Of a DNA stretch of 47,250 nt, positions 8,289 through 18,408 are shown piece after piece. Under the pieces are notes generated by a model. It had not been told where the DNA came from and did not search any database. It saw only the letters and a list, made by a program, of their open reading frames with translations. The DNA comes from Craurococcus roseus (GTDB taxonomy: Bacteria > Pseudomonadota > Alphaproteobacteria > Acetobacterales > Acetobacteraceae), in assembly GCF_039523795.1 (NCBI RefSeq), contig NZ_BAAAFZ010000022.1, forward strand, positions 1 to 47,250, given 5' to 3'. The first letter of the stretch is position 1. The number at the start of each line of letters is the position of its first letter. Position numbers and translations under genes: made by a program.

Positions 8289-9697
8289 GCGGGGGCGGGC
8301 TCCTCTCGGCGCTGGCTGGGAGGCTCCGTCGCCGTCCCGGCCGCCAGCGCGCCGGAAAGCGAGTTGGTGTGCGCGGCGAGGACGGCCACGGGCACGACCT
8401 CACCGATCAACGCGTCGGACGCGGAAAGATGCACCGGGTTCAACCAAGGTGAACGGCCCGCCACCTGACCGTGATGGCGGCCCGTCCCGGTGACGAGCAC
8501 GGGGATGGTCCGGCCGACGAGCGAGCGGTTGAACGCCTCCTGCTGGTCCCGCAGCAAGGCTTGCAGCGCCTGCAACCGCGCGTCCTTCTCGGCCTCCGGC
8601 ACCTGATTTGGCGCCGAGGCCGCCGGTGTTCCAGGGCGGGGCGAGTATTTGAAGCTGTAGGCCAGCGCGAAGCCCACCTCCCGCACCAGGGCGAGGGTCG
8701 CGTCGAAATCGGCCGCCCGCTCGCCGGGGTGGCCGACAATGAAGTCGGAGGACAGGGCGAGGTCGGGCCGTGCCGCGCGCAGCCGTTCCGCGACGCTGAG
8801 GAAGTCGGCCGCCGTGTGGCCGCGGTTCATCGCGGCGAGCACGCGGTCGCTGCCCGACTGCACGGGCAGGTGCAGGAAGGGCATGAGCTGCGGCAGGTCG
8901 CGGTGCGCCGCGACCAACTCGTCGTCCACATCCCGTGGGTGGCTGGTGGTGTAGCGGAGCCGTTCGAGGCCGGGGATCTCGGCCAGGGCGCGAAGCAGCC
9001 GCCCGAGCCCCCAAGTGCGGCCGCCGCCCGGCGCGTCGCCGTGGTAGGCGTTCACGTTCTGCCCGAGCAAGGTGATCTCGCGCGCGCCCTGCGCCACCAA
9101 CCGCCGCGCCTCGGCCAGCACGGGCGCGGCGGGACGGGAATACTCCGCTCCGCGCGTATACGGCACCACGCAGAAGGAGCAGAACTTGTCGCAGCCCTCC
9201 TGCACGGTGAGGAAGGCGGTGACGCCCTGCGGCGCCGCGCTGGCCTCCGGCAGGCGGTCGAACTTGGCCTCGGCCGGGAAATCGGTGTCGATCACCGCGC
9301 CGGCGGCGCGGCTGGCCCGCGCCACCATCTCCGGCAACCGGTGGTACGTCTGCGGCCCGAGCACGATGTCCACCCACGGCGCCCGGGCGGTGATCTCCGC
9401 GCCCTCGGCTTGGGCCACGCACCCCGCCACGGCCAGCACCATGCGCCCGCCCGCCGCTTCCTTCTCGCGCTTGAGGGCGCGCAGCCGCCCCAGCTCGGAG
9501 AACAGCTTCTCCGACGCCTTCTCCCGGATGTGGCAGGTGTTGAGGATGACCATGTCGGCCGCGTCCGGCCCCTCCGCCGGCCCGTAGCCGAGCGGCGCCA
9601 GCACGTCGGCCATGCGCCCGCTGTCGTAGACGTTCATCTGGCAGCCCCAACTGCGGATGAACAACCGCTTGCGGGGGGATGCCGCCGCTTCGCTCAT
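8285..9697 (-). CDS. miaB: tRNA-2-methylthio-N6-dimethylallyladenosine synthase MiaB
   Basis: A 470-residue radical-SAM methylthiotransferase that converts i6A37 to ms2i6A37 in tRNA. The N-terminal UPF0004 domain shows its three cluster Cys in WGCQMN, NTCHIREKA and VAGCVAQ. The radical-SAM motif is CDKFCSFCVVPYTRG, and a TRAM domain follows near the C-terminus (IPVLVTGTGRHHGQVAGRSP). I start it at ATG 9697, giving SEAAASPRKRLFIRSWGCQM as in homologues; an in-frame upstream codon at 9763 adds an unlikely Arg-rich extension. It is the first gene of the miaB-phoH-ybeY-corC unit, whose members overlap. Confidence 0.94.
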   Translation of the reverse strand: MSEAAASPRKRLFIRSWGCQMNVYDSGRMADVLAPLGYGPAEGPDAADMVILNTCHIREKASEKLFSELGRLRALKREKEAAGGRMVLAVAGCVAQAEGAEITARAPWVDIVLGPQTYHRLPEMVARASRAAGAVIDTDFPAEAKFDRLPEASAAPQGVTAFLTVQEGCDKFCSFCVVPYTRGAEYSRPAAPVLAEARRLVAQGAREITLLGQNVNAYHGDAPGGGRTWGLGRLLRALAEIPGLERLRYTTSHPRDVDDELVAAHRDLPQLMPFLHLPVQSGSDRVLAAMNRGHTAADFLSVAERLRAARPDLALSSDFIVGHPGERAADFDATLALVREVGFALAYSFKYSPRPGTPAASAPNQVPEAEKDARLQALQALLRDQQEAFNRSLVGRTIPVLVTGTGRHHGQVAGRSPWLNPVHLSASDALIGEVVPVAVLAAHTNSLSGALAAGTATEPPSQRREEPAPA

Positions 9698-9827
9698 GGA
9701 AAGATGCCCGACTCCAATGCGCCCGGGCGCGAACCGGCGCCGGGATCCGCGCGGCAGATGCACGGGGAGGGGCTGGGGGTCAAGCCGCCGGTGCGTCCGG
9801 CGCCGGCCCGGTGGGCGGGGCGAATCG

Positions 9828-9841
9828 CTGCACCCGTGCAG
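9828..9841. repeat. Short perfect palindrome upstream of miaB
   Basis: CTGCACCCGTGCAG, a 6-bp inverted repeat with a 2-bp centre, lies 131 nt upstream of the miaB start codon and 86 nt beyond the end of the toxin gene. It could be an operator for miaB or part of a terminator for the toxin-antitoxin unit. I cannot match it to a known regulator. Confidence 0.3.
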
Positions 9842-9926
9842 GTTGCGGCACCGACGGTTCTCGGGTCAAGCGAAGAAGGGATGTCCTGACCGTCCGCGAA
9901 GGAGGAGCGTGGCAGCCGACTCCTCG

Positions 9927-10517
9927 TTACAGCGAGCGCGTGTGTTCACGCAGCACGTCCACGGTTTGCGTCAGCCCGGCGGCCTCCATGTCGAGCAGCA
10001 GCACCTCTGCGGTTTTCTCGGGCTTTCCGAACCGCATCCTCATCCGCCTTATCGCGGCGACAGCCCGGCCGGCGTCCAAGTCGATGGCATCTGCAGCGAA
10101 GACGTCCGTCGTTTTTGCCTCCAGATCGAGCGGGAGCAGCACGCTTCTGGGGAAATGCCGCAAGTTGTCGGTCACGATCACCGATGCCCGCGTCTTCACC
10201 GCCGCCGCGATCACGTGCGCGTCGTCGGGGTCGGGCAGCCCCATCAAGCCGCCGATCAACCCTTCATAGCCGGTCACGACCGCATCCCCGAAAGCGCGCT
10301 CCATCGCGCCGCGTGCGCGCGCGGCCCTGTCTTCCGCGTCCAGAAGGCCACGGGCGGCGATCAGCTTGGCGATGTTCCGCTCGGCCTCGTCCAGGATGCG
10401 GACCGACCATCGCACCCGAAAGAAGTCGGCTCCTGCCAAGGAAAGCAGCAGGTTCCGCTTGAGGGCACTAACGAGGGCGCACGCGTCCATCAATGCGGTG
10501 AAGCGGTTGGCGAACAC
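9927..10517 (-). CDS. PIN-domain ribonuclease, putative toxin of a toxin-antitoxin pair
   Basis: A 196-residue PIN-domain protein. The expected acidic active-site residues are visible: Asp in ALMDACALV, Glu in LDEAERN, Asp residues in LPDPDDAHVIAAA, and Asp in IVTDNLRHFP. Toxins of this fold are Mg2+-dependent RNases, and many VapC members cut tRNA or rRNA. At 196 residues it is longer than classical VapC (about 130), with an extra C-terminal segment. It starts at GTG 10517, 3 nt after the stop of the upstream antitoxin gene, so the two are surely co-transcribed. Toxicity itself is inferred from family and layout. Confidence 0.82.
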   Translation of the reverse strand: MFANRFTALMDACALVSALKRNLLLSLAGADFFRVRWSVRILDEAERNIAKLIAARGLLDAEDRAARARGAMERAFGDAVVTGYEGLIGGLMGLPDPDDAHVIAAAVKTRASVIVTDNLRHFPRSVLLPLDLEAKTTDVFAADAIDLDAGRAVAAIRRMRMRFGKPEKTAEVLLLDMEAAGLTQTVDVLREHTRSL

Positions 10518-10520
10518 GGA

Positions 10521-10982
10521 TCAGATGATATCGGCGTCCAGCACGGCCAAATCGGAAAGCGCCGCCTCGCGCTCCTCGTCCCGGCGCCGCTTGTAGGCGA
10601 AGAGGTCCTCCGCCTTGATCCGCCGGTGCCTGCCCACGAGCACGTGCGGGATTTGCTCCTTTTCCAGGAGCGCAATCAGGAAGGGCCGGGAAACATTGAG
10701 TATGTCGGCCGCTTGCTGCGTGGTGAGTTCCTGGCTCACCGGCACCAGCGTCACGGCGTCACCCCGGCCGATGTGCCGAAGGAGTTCCATCAACAGCGCC
10801 GACAGCGCGGGAGTCAGCACGATTTCCGCTCGTTGCCCCGCCTCTCCCACCACTTCGATCTTTCGCTCGCCATCGCCGGTGGCCTGGGCCGCCAAGATGC
10901 GGCGGAGCTGGTTCGCGGCGGCGCGTTCGCCTCGGGAAGGCAGGCGGTCGCCCAACGCCGTGGCGAGCGCTGGCGTAGTCAT
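10521..10982 (-). CDS. Excisionase-type HTH protein, putative antitoxin
   Basis: A 153-residue protein. The C-terminal half holds an excisionase/MerR-like winged helix (LTTQQAADILNVSRPFLIAL, then VGRHRRIKAEDLFAYKRRRD). The N-terminal half is a helical region with no recognised domain. Pairs of such an HTH protein with a downstream PIN protein form a recurring type II toxin-antitoxin layout, in which the HTH protein binds its own promoter and neutralises the nuclease. The start ATG 10982 has GAGGAGGG upstream. The order antitoxin-first with a 3-nt gap supports this reading. Confidence 0.8.
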   Translation of the reverse strand: MTTPALATALGDRLPSRGERAAANQLRRILAAQATGDGERKIEVVGEAGQRAEIVLTPALSALLMELLRHIGRGDAVTLVPVSQELTTQQAADILNVSRPFLIALLEKEQIPHVLVGRHRRIKAEDLFAYKRRRDEEREAALSDLAVLDADII

Positions 10983-11005
10983 TGGTTGCCCTCCTCTGGC
11001 TCCGC

Positions 11006-11034
11006 TACATACGCCCCGAAGCTTACAAACGCAA
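11006..11034 (-). promoter_or_regulatory. Possible promoter of the toxin-antitoxin operon
   Basis: On the minus strand TTGCGT (11034-11029) and TATGTA (11011-11006) are separated by 17 bp. The transcript would start near 10999, giving a leader of under 20 nt that contains the antitoxin ribosome site. Both hexamers are imperfect; this is the most AT-rich spot before the operon. Confidence 0.3.
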
Positions 11035-11127
11035 TATTCGAAACACGGTTGCCGCTGGATGGCTGTTGCCGAGGACGTGCCCGTCGGGTGCCTGTTCGAT
11101 CCGCGCCACCAAATGAAAAGAAGCTGA

Positions 11128-12060
11128 TCAGCGCCCGATGGGCGCTTCCAAAGGCACCGCCGTCCGGTTCTGCCGCAGCGCCGCCGCGCCTTCCGCGACG
11201 ATCCGCCCCGTCTCCGCCGCCAACGCCTTCCGCCCCCGAACCGCGTGCGGGCTGAAGGGCTCGTGCAGCAGCACCGTCGCCCGCGCCCCGCCGCGCCGCG
11301 CGAACCGCCAGAAGTGGCTGCCGATGTCCATGGCGCCGTACCAGGCGAAGAGCGGCCGGTCGCGCCGGCAGGCGGGCAGCCCGCCCAACCGGTCGTACAC
11401 CACGGAAACCGGCTGCACGAGCCGCGCCGCGTCCGCCGCGCCGAGCAGGGAGGAGCGGAACGGCAGCGTCCGGGTGCCGTCGTTGGAGGTGCCCTCGGGG
11501 AAGACGATGAGGCTCTCCCCGGCCTCCATGTGCGCCCGCATGGCGTCCGCCTCCCGCCCCGTCGCGCGCCGGGTGCGGCTGACGAACACGGTGCGGCCGA
11601 GCTTCGCCACGACGTTGATCAGCGGCCAGCGCGCCACCTCTGCCTTGGAGACGAAGCAGGCGTCGAGCACGCCGCCCAGCACCAGGATGTCCAGCCAGGA
11701 GGAGTGGTTGGACAGGAACATCACCGGGCGCGCCGCCGAGTCCTCCGTGGCCGATGCGCCGACCACACGCACCCTCAGCCCGATCAGACGGCACAGCGTG
11801 GCGTGGTAGAAGCGGCCGAAGTGGACCTTGGCGCGGCCGGGCAGCAGGTGCAGCACGGCCTGGATCGGGATCGCCACCAAGGTCCAAAGCAGCGCGCACG
11901 CGATGCGGCGGACGGCGCGGAAACGCCCGCCGAGCCGACGCTCGCCGAAGATGTCACCGAAGTGCCCACCGGGCAGCGCCTGCCGGAAGCGCAAAGGCCT
12001 CCTCCGCCGCAAGCGGCGCGGGCGCAGCGCGTCGATCGGGGCGCGGGCGACGGCATCCAT
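11128..12060 (-). CDS. 1-acyl-sn-glycerol-3-phosphate acyltransferase-like protein (PlsC family)
   Basis: A 310-residue membrane acyltransferase. One transmembrane segment is near residues 50-70 (RIACALLWTLVAIPIQAVLH). The catalytic motif NHSSWLD and the substrate motif FPEGTSND are both intact. By family it acylates lysophosphatidic acid or another lysolipid with acyl-CoA or acyl-ACP at the inner membrane. An Arg-rich leader of about 45 residues precedes the membrane segment and has no strong ribosome site, so the true start may be later than ATG 12060. It lies downstream of the dsbD-like gene on the same strand, 79 nt away. Confidence 0.87.
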   Translation of the reverse strand: MDAVARAPIDALRPRRLRRRRPLRFRQALPGGHFGDIFGERRLGGRFRAVRRIACALLWTLVAIPIQAVLHLLPGRAKVHFGRFYHATLCRLIGLRVRVVGASATEDSAARPVMFLSNHSSWLDILVLGGVLDACFVSKAEVARWPLINVVAKLGRTVFVSRTRRATGREADAMRAHMEAGESLIVFPEGTSNDGTRTLPFRSSLLGAADAARLVQPVSVVYDRLGGLPACRRDRPLFAWYGAMDIGSHFWRFARRGGARATVLLHEPFSPHAVRGRKALAAETGRIVAEGAAALRQNRTAVPLEAPIGR

Positions 12061-12139
12061 GCTTCCGCGATAAACGCCCGGCCGTGACGCCGCAATGACG
12101 CCCGCGCTACAGCTTGGTGAGAATGGCCGCGCCGCGGCG

Positions 12140-14262
12140 TTATCCGGCGCCGAGTGCCCGCAGGACCACGCCTTCCGTCAACAGCTCCGGCAACAGCGCG
12201 GGCGGCCCGCCGCCGGCCGGGTACAGGAGGTAGAGCGGCACCCCCTCCCGCCCGTGTTGGCGGAGCAGCGCGCCGATGGCGGCGTCCCCGCGCGTCCAAT
12301 CGCCCTTGAGCCCCACGACGTTCTTCGCCGCGAAGGCGGCCCGCACCGCGTCGGAGCGCAGCACCAGCCGCTCGTTGGCTTGGCAGGTGATGCACCACGC
12401 CGCGGTGAGGTTGACGAACACCGGCCGCCCCTCGGCCTGCAATCGGGCGACGCGGGCCGCCGACCAAGCCTCCGTTTCCGCGCCCGTTGGGGCCGCCGCC
12501 GGCGCCGGCGCCGCGGCCAGCGCCGGCAGCNNNNNNNNNNNNNNNCCAGCGCCGGCAGCAGCGCCGCCGCCCCGAGCAAGGCGGCCCGCGCCGCCGGCCG
12601 CGCCGCCCGCCACCCGCCGCCGGCCTCGCGCTGCGCCTGCCCGAGCGCCCAGGCGGCGAAGCCGAGCAGCACCGCGCCGGCCAGCAGCAACGCCAGCCCT
12701 TCCGGCCCCGCCTGCTGCGACAGCACCCAGGCCAGCCACGCGGCGGCGCCGTACATCGGGAAGGCCAGCGCGCCGCGCAGCCGCTCCATCCAAGGGCCAG
12801 GCCGCGGCAGCCGCCGCGCGAGCCCCGGGAACACACCGAGCAGGGCCTGCGGCGCCGCCAGCCCGAGGCCGAGCGCGGCGAAGACCGCGAGCGCCGCCGC
12901 CGGCGGCATGGCCATCGCCGCGGCCACCGCCGCCGCCATGAACGGCGCCGTGCAAGGCGTCGCCACCAGCACCGCCAGCGCGCCCGTGGCGAAGCTGCCC
13001 GCGTGGCCGCCGCGCCGCGCCAGCGAGCCGCCCGCGCCCGTCGCCGCCCCGCCGCCCACGGCGAACACGCCCGAAAGGTTCAGCCCCACCGCCAGCATCA
13101 GCCACGCCATGGCGGCGACGAAGGCGGGCGCGGTGAACTGGAATCCCCAGCCCGCCGCCGCGCCGGCCGCGCGCAGCCCGACCAGCGCGCCGCCCAGCAG
13201 GAGGAAGGTCGCCAGCACGCCGAGCGTGTAGCTCGCCGCGTGGGCGCGCACCTCGCCCAGCGCCGCGCCGGACAAGCGCGCCAAGCCCATCGCCTTCATC
13301 GCCAGGATGGGGAAGACGCAGGGCATCAGGTTCAGCAGCAGCCCGCCCACGAAGGCCAAGGCGAGGGCCCGCGGCAGCGCCGTCGCGTCCGCCGCCGGGG
13401 CGGCGCCCTCCGGCACGGCGCCCGTGACCGGCGCCGACACGGCGTAGGCCGTGCGCCGGCCGGCGGAGTCGGTCAGCGCGACGACGCCGGCGAGTTCCGC
13501 CGCCCCGGGGGCGCCTTCCGGCCGGGACAGCCGCAGCACGAGGTCGCCGCCGCGGAAGGAGAGGGCCTGCGGCGCCGCGTTGTCGATCAACCCGCCCGTT
13601 TCGGGGAAGAAGAAGGCGTCGCGCACCGTTGCCGTGGAGAAGTCGCCTCCCGCCAGGGCCAAGCTCCCGGCGTTCCCGCCCAGCCCCGCCCGCGCCGGCC
13701 AGGGCGAGGGCCGCGGTTTGGCGGCCTCGGCGGCGGCGAAGAGCGGCGCCAGCGCCGGGTCGGGCCGCGGCGACGCCGCCGCCACCGGCAGTTCCAGGCG
13801 GAAGCGCCCCTCCTCCGGGATGCAGAGCTGCTCGCAGACCAGCCAAGTGGCTTCGGCCTCGATTGCGAAGCGCCCGCCGGGCGCCAGATCGGCCGGCGGC
13901 GTCACCGCCAGCGGCAGCAGCACCTCGCCCTTGTAGCCGAAATTCACCAGCGGCCCGTAGGGGATGCGGTCCGGCGCCGGCCACTCGACCGGCCCGGCCG
14001 AGGCGCCCTCGGGCAAGGACAGCGCAAGCTCGGGCGCCGCCCCGGCGTCGCCCGCGTTCTTCCAATAGGTGTGCCAGCCCGGCGCCAAGCGCAGCCGCAG
14101 CCCCGCCCGGAACGGCTGGCCGGGCTCCACCGCGTCCGCCTCCGCCACCAGCGTCGCCGTCGCGCGCGGTGAGCGCACGGCCCCGCTCTCCGCCGCCCCC
14201 GCGGGGGCGGCGAGCGCGAGCAAGAGGGCCAGCAACGGCGACAGGAGGCGGAACCGGGGCAT
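12140..14262 (-). CDS. Protein-disulfide reductase, DsbD/ScsB type (interrupted by an assembly gap)
   Basis: A three-domain membrane reductase that carries electrons from cytoplasmic thioredoxin to periplasmic thiols. Reading from ATG 14262: signal peptide (FRLLSPLLALLLALAAPAGA); periplasmic N-terminal domain with WHTYWKNAGDAG and the Cys pair LVCEQLCIPEEG; membrane domain with two conserved Cys (LNLMPCVFPIL and ATPCTAPFM); then the C-terminal thioredoxin-like domain with the redox motif AAWCITCQ. Fifteen N at 12531-12545 shift the frame by one, so the two halves appear in different frames. Collapsing the gap and its 14-nt duplicated flanks gives one open frame of 697 codons. The long N-terminal domain resembles ScsB/copper-tolerance relatives. 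No CcmG or Scs partner is adjacent. Confidence 0.88.
12531..12545. other. Assembly gap (15 N) with duplicated flanks
   Basis: A run of 15 N inside the dsbD-like gene. The 14 nt before it (12517-12530) and the 14 nt after it (12546-12559) are identical: CCAGCGCCGGCAGC. This is what results when two contigs that really overlap are joined with a placeholder. Removing 29 nt (15 N plus one copy) joins the two reading frames exactly. Confidence 0.9.
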
Positions 14263-14347
14263 CGCGCCCCATAGAACGGGACGCGGCGTCCCCGGGGCAA
14301 GCCCCGTCTCGGCCGTCCCGCCCCGGACCGGCCCGGCCCCGCGCCGC

Positions 14348-14554
14348 TCAGCTCTTCTCGATGACGAACGAGACCTTCGCGTTGATGCGGAAGTTCTTGA
14401 CCTTGTCGTTCTCGACCGTGGCCTGGAAGTTGTCGACGTAAACGGAACTGACGCCGCGCACGGTCTTGGTCGCCTCCGCGACGGCCTGCCGCGCCGCGTC
14501 TTCCCAGCTCTGCTCGGACTCGGCGAGCAGTTCGATGACCTTCACGACAGCCAT
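14348..14554 (-). CDS. Dodecin family flavin-binding protein
   Basis: A 68-residue protein matching the dodecin family, which forms hollow dodecamers that store or buffer flavins. The start AVVKVIELLAESEQSWEDAA, the Trp in SWEDAARQAV and the strand KNFRINAKVSFVIE are as expected. The start ATG 14554 has GGGAGGGG upstream. It is transcribed toward the dsbD-like gene, 85 nt away, and divergently from hrpB. Confidence 0.9.
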   Translation of the reverse strand: MAVVKVIELLAESEQSWEDAARQAVAEATKTVRGVSSVYVDNFQATVENDKVKNFRINAKVSFVIEKS

Positions 14555-14668
14555 GGACCCCTCCCTCGTTCCGGCCCATCGGACCGACCCAGACGGGCCA
14601 CCATCGCGAACGACGGGCGCCGCGCCTGGTTGCGGCCCGGGCGCCGCGCCGACTACAGCACGCCCGCG

Positions 14669-17170
14669 ATGCCGGACCTCCCCGATCCAACCATCGGCCT
14701 GCCCGTGCGGGAGGCGCTGCCGGCCCTCCTTTCGGCCCTGCGCGAAGGCCCGAACGCCGTGCTCGTCGCCCCGCCCGGCGCCGGCAAGACCACCCTCGTG
14801 CCCCTGGTCCTGCGCGACGAGCCCTGGGCCGCCGACGGCAAGATCCTGGTGCTGGAGCCCCGCCGCGTCGCCGCCCGCGCCGCCGCCCGGCGCATGGCGG
14901 ATTTGGTCGGCGAGGACGCGCCCGGCGGCACGGTCGGCCTCGCCACCCGCCTCGACCGCGCCGTCTCCGCCGCGACGCGCGTGGAGGTGGTCACGGAAGG
15001 GCTCCTGGTCCGCCGCCTGCAATCCGACCCCGGCCTGGAGGGCGTGGCGGCGGTGCTGTTCGACGAGGCGCACGAACGCAACCTCGACACCGACCTCGCC
15101 CTCGCGCTGTGCCTCGACCTCCAGCGCGCCCTGCGGCCGGAACTGCGGCTCCTGGCCATGTCGGCCACCATCGACGGCGCCGCCTTCGCCCGCCTCCTCG
15201 GCGACTGCCCCGTGGTGGAGAGCCTCGGCCGCGCCTTTCCGGTGGCGGTCGAGCACCGCCCCCGCGACCTGACGGACCCGCGCGACCTGCCGGAAGCGAT
15301 GGCCGGCGCGATCCGGGCCGCCCTGTCCGCGCACGGGGGCGACGTGCTCGCCTTCCTCCCCGGCTGGGGCGAGATCCGCCGCACGACGGAGCGCCTGTCC
15401 GGCGTGGCGGCCGAGGTGCTGCCGCTCCACGGCAAGATGCCGCCCGCCGAGCAGGACCGCGCGCTCAACCCGAGCACGCGCCGCAAGGTCGTGCTCGCCA
15501 CCTCCATCGCCGAAACCTCGCTCACCGTGCCCGGCGTCCGGATCGTGGTGGACGGCGGCTTCCGCCGCGCCCCGCGCCTCGACCCCGCGACCGGCCTGTC
15601 GCGCCTCGCCACCGTCCGCGTCTCCCGCGCCGCCGCCGAGCAGCGCGCCGGCCGGGCCGGCCGCACCGCGCCGGGCGTGGCGATCCGGCTCTGGACCGCG
15701 GCGCTGCACCGCGGCCTCGCCCCCCAGGACCGGCCGGAGATCCTGGAAGCCGAGCTGTCCGGCCTGGCGCTCGACCTCGCCGCTTGGGGCGCCGAACCGG
15801 AAGCGCTCTCCTTCCTCGATCCGCCGCCCGCGGGCGCGGTGGCCGCCGCGCGCGCCCTGCTGCGCGACCTCGACGCGCTCGACGCCGGGGGCGCCATCAC
15901 GCCCACGGGCCGGCGCATGGCGCGGCTCGGCGCCCACCCGCGCCTCGCCCGGACGATGCTGGCCGCCGAAACGGAAGGCGAGCGCGCCCTCGCCGCCGAC
16001 CTCGCCGCGCTTCTGGAGGAGCGCGACCCCATCCGCGGGCGCGAGGCGCCGAGCAGCATCGCCCTCCGCCTGGACCTCATCCGCGGACGCGGCAACGGCG
16101 GAGCGGATGCCGACCGCGGCGCCCTGCACCGCATCGGCCGCGCCGCCGCGCTCCACCGCCGCCGCCTCGGCGTTCGTGGCGACCCGGAGCCGGAAGGCGA
16201 CGCCGGCGCCCTGCTCGCCGCCGGCTTCCCCGACCGCATCGCCGCCAAGCGCGGCGTCATGGACGGCGCCTTCCGCCTCGCCGGCGGCATGGGCGCGCGC
16301 CTGCCCGCGACCGACCCGCTCGCCAAATCGCCGCTGCTCGCCGTCGCCGACCTCGACCTCCGCGGCACCGACGCCCGCATCCGCATGGCCGCGCCGCTGG
16401 GCCGCGAAGCGCTCGAAGCGCGCTTCCCCGACCGCTTCGTGCGCGAGGAAGGCGCCGCCTTCGACGCCCGCGCCGGCGGCGTGCTCGCCCGCCGCCGCCT
16501 GCGCTTCGGCCCGCTGGTGCTGGAAGAAGAGCCGATCCCCGCCGCCGATCCGGCCGTGCTCGCCTCCGCCCTCGCCGCGGCCGTCGCCGAGCGCGGCCTG
16601 CGCGACCTGCCCTGGAAGGACGCCGCGCGGCAGGTCCAGGCACGGGTCGGCTGGATGCGGAAGGCCGAAGGCGAGGCCGTTTGGCCCGACCTTGCCGACG
16701 GCGCGCTGGCGGCGACCGTCCAGGACTGGCTCGCCCCGCACCTCCACGGGCGCACGCGCCTTTCGGAGTTGGCCGCGCTCGACCTCCCGGCGATCCTGCT
16801 CGGCGCGCTCGATTGGGACGCGCGCCGGAGGCTCGACGCCGCGCTGCCCGCCCGCGTCCCGCTGCCCGCCGGCCGCTCCGCCGCCGTGGACTACGCCCGC
16901 GAGGTGCCGACGCTCGAAGCGCGCGCGCAGCACCTCTACGGCATGGCCGCGCTGCCGCCGCTCGCCAGGGGCCGCGTGCCCCTCCAGGCGGCGGTGCTCT
17001 CGCCGGCCGGCCGGCCGGTCGCCGTCACCGGCGATCTGGCGGGATTCTGGCGCGGCGGCTGGGCGGAGGTGCGGAAGGAGATGCGGGGCCGCTACCCCAA
17101 GCACGCGTGGCCCGACGATCCTGCAACAGCCGCGGCAGAAATGCCACGGACGGGTCGGGGCGGAGGTTGA
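14669..17170 (+). CDS. hrpB: ATP-dependent helicase HrpB
   Basis: An 833-residue DEAH-box helicase, full length for HrpB. Motif I is APPGAGKTT, motif II is DEAHERNLDTD, motif III is MSATIDG, and motif VI lies in QRAGRAGRTAPGVAIRLW. After the helicase core come the helicase-associated domain and the HrpB-specific C-terminal domain, ending near ARGRVPLQAAVLSPAG and YPKHAWPDDPA, which are characteristic. Its cellular role is not settled; it is thought to act on RNA. The start ATG 14669 gives the usual short leader before LPVREALPALLSAL. It is divergent from dodecin. Confidence 0.93.
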   Translation: MPDLPDPTIGLPVREALPALLSALREGPNAVLVAPPGAGKTTLVPLVLRDEPWAADGKILVLEPRRVAARAAARRMADLVGEDAPGGTVGLATRLDRAVSAATRVEVVTEGLLVRRLQSDPGLEGVAAVLFDEAHERNLDTDLALALCLDLQRALRPELRLLAMSATIDGAAFARLLGDCPVVESLGRAFPVAVEHRPRDLTDPRDLPEAMAGAIRAALSAHGGDVLAFLPGWGEIRRTTERLSGVAAEVLPLHGKMPPAEQDRALNPSTRRKVVLATSIAETSLTVPGVRIVVDGGFRRAPRLDPATGLSRLATVRVSRAAAEQRAGRAGRTAPGVAIRLWTAALHRGLAPQDRPEILEAELSGLALDLAAWGAEPEALSFLDPPPAGAVAAARALLRDLDALDAGGAITPTGRRMARLGAHPRLARTMLAAETEGERALAADLAALLEERDPIRGREAPSSIALRLDLIRGRGNGGADADRGALHRIGRAAALHRRRLGVRGDPEPEGDAGALLAAGFPDRIAAKRGVMDGAFRLAGGMGARLPATDPLAKSPLLAVADLDLRGTDARIRMAAPLGREALEARFPDRFVREEGAAFDARAGGVLARRRLRFGPLVLEEEPIPAADPAVLASALAAAVAERGLRDLPWKDAARQVQARVGWMRKAEGEAVWPDLADGALAATVQDWLAPHLHGRTRLSELAALDLPAILLGALDWDARRRLDAALPARVPLPAGRSAAVDYAREVPTLEARAQHLYGMAALPPLARGRVPLQAAVLSPAGRPVAVTGDLAGFWRGGWAEVRKEMRGRYPKHAWPDDPATAAAEMPRTGRGGG

Positions 17171-17267
17171 ACGGCCGCATGCAGCGTACCAGTCTCCTGT
17201 TACAAATACTTCACCCCGGATCGCCGCCGCCATCGGTGCGAGTCCCAGGCCGAGGATGCACCACCGG

Positions 17268-18383
<1,116 letters not shown>

Positions 18384-18408
18384 CCCACAAGGGGCGGAGA
18401 CGACGACG

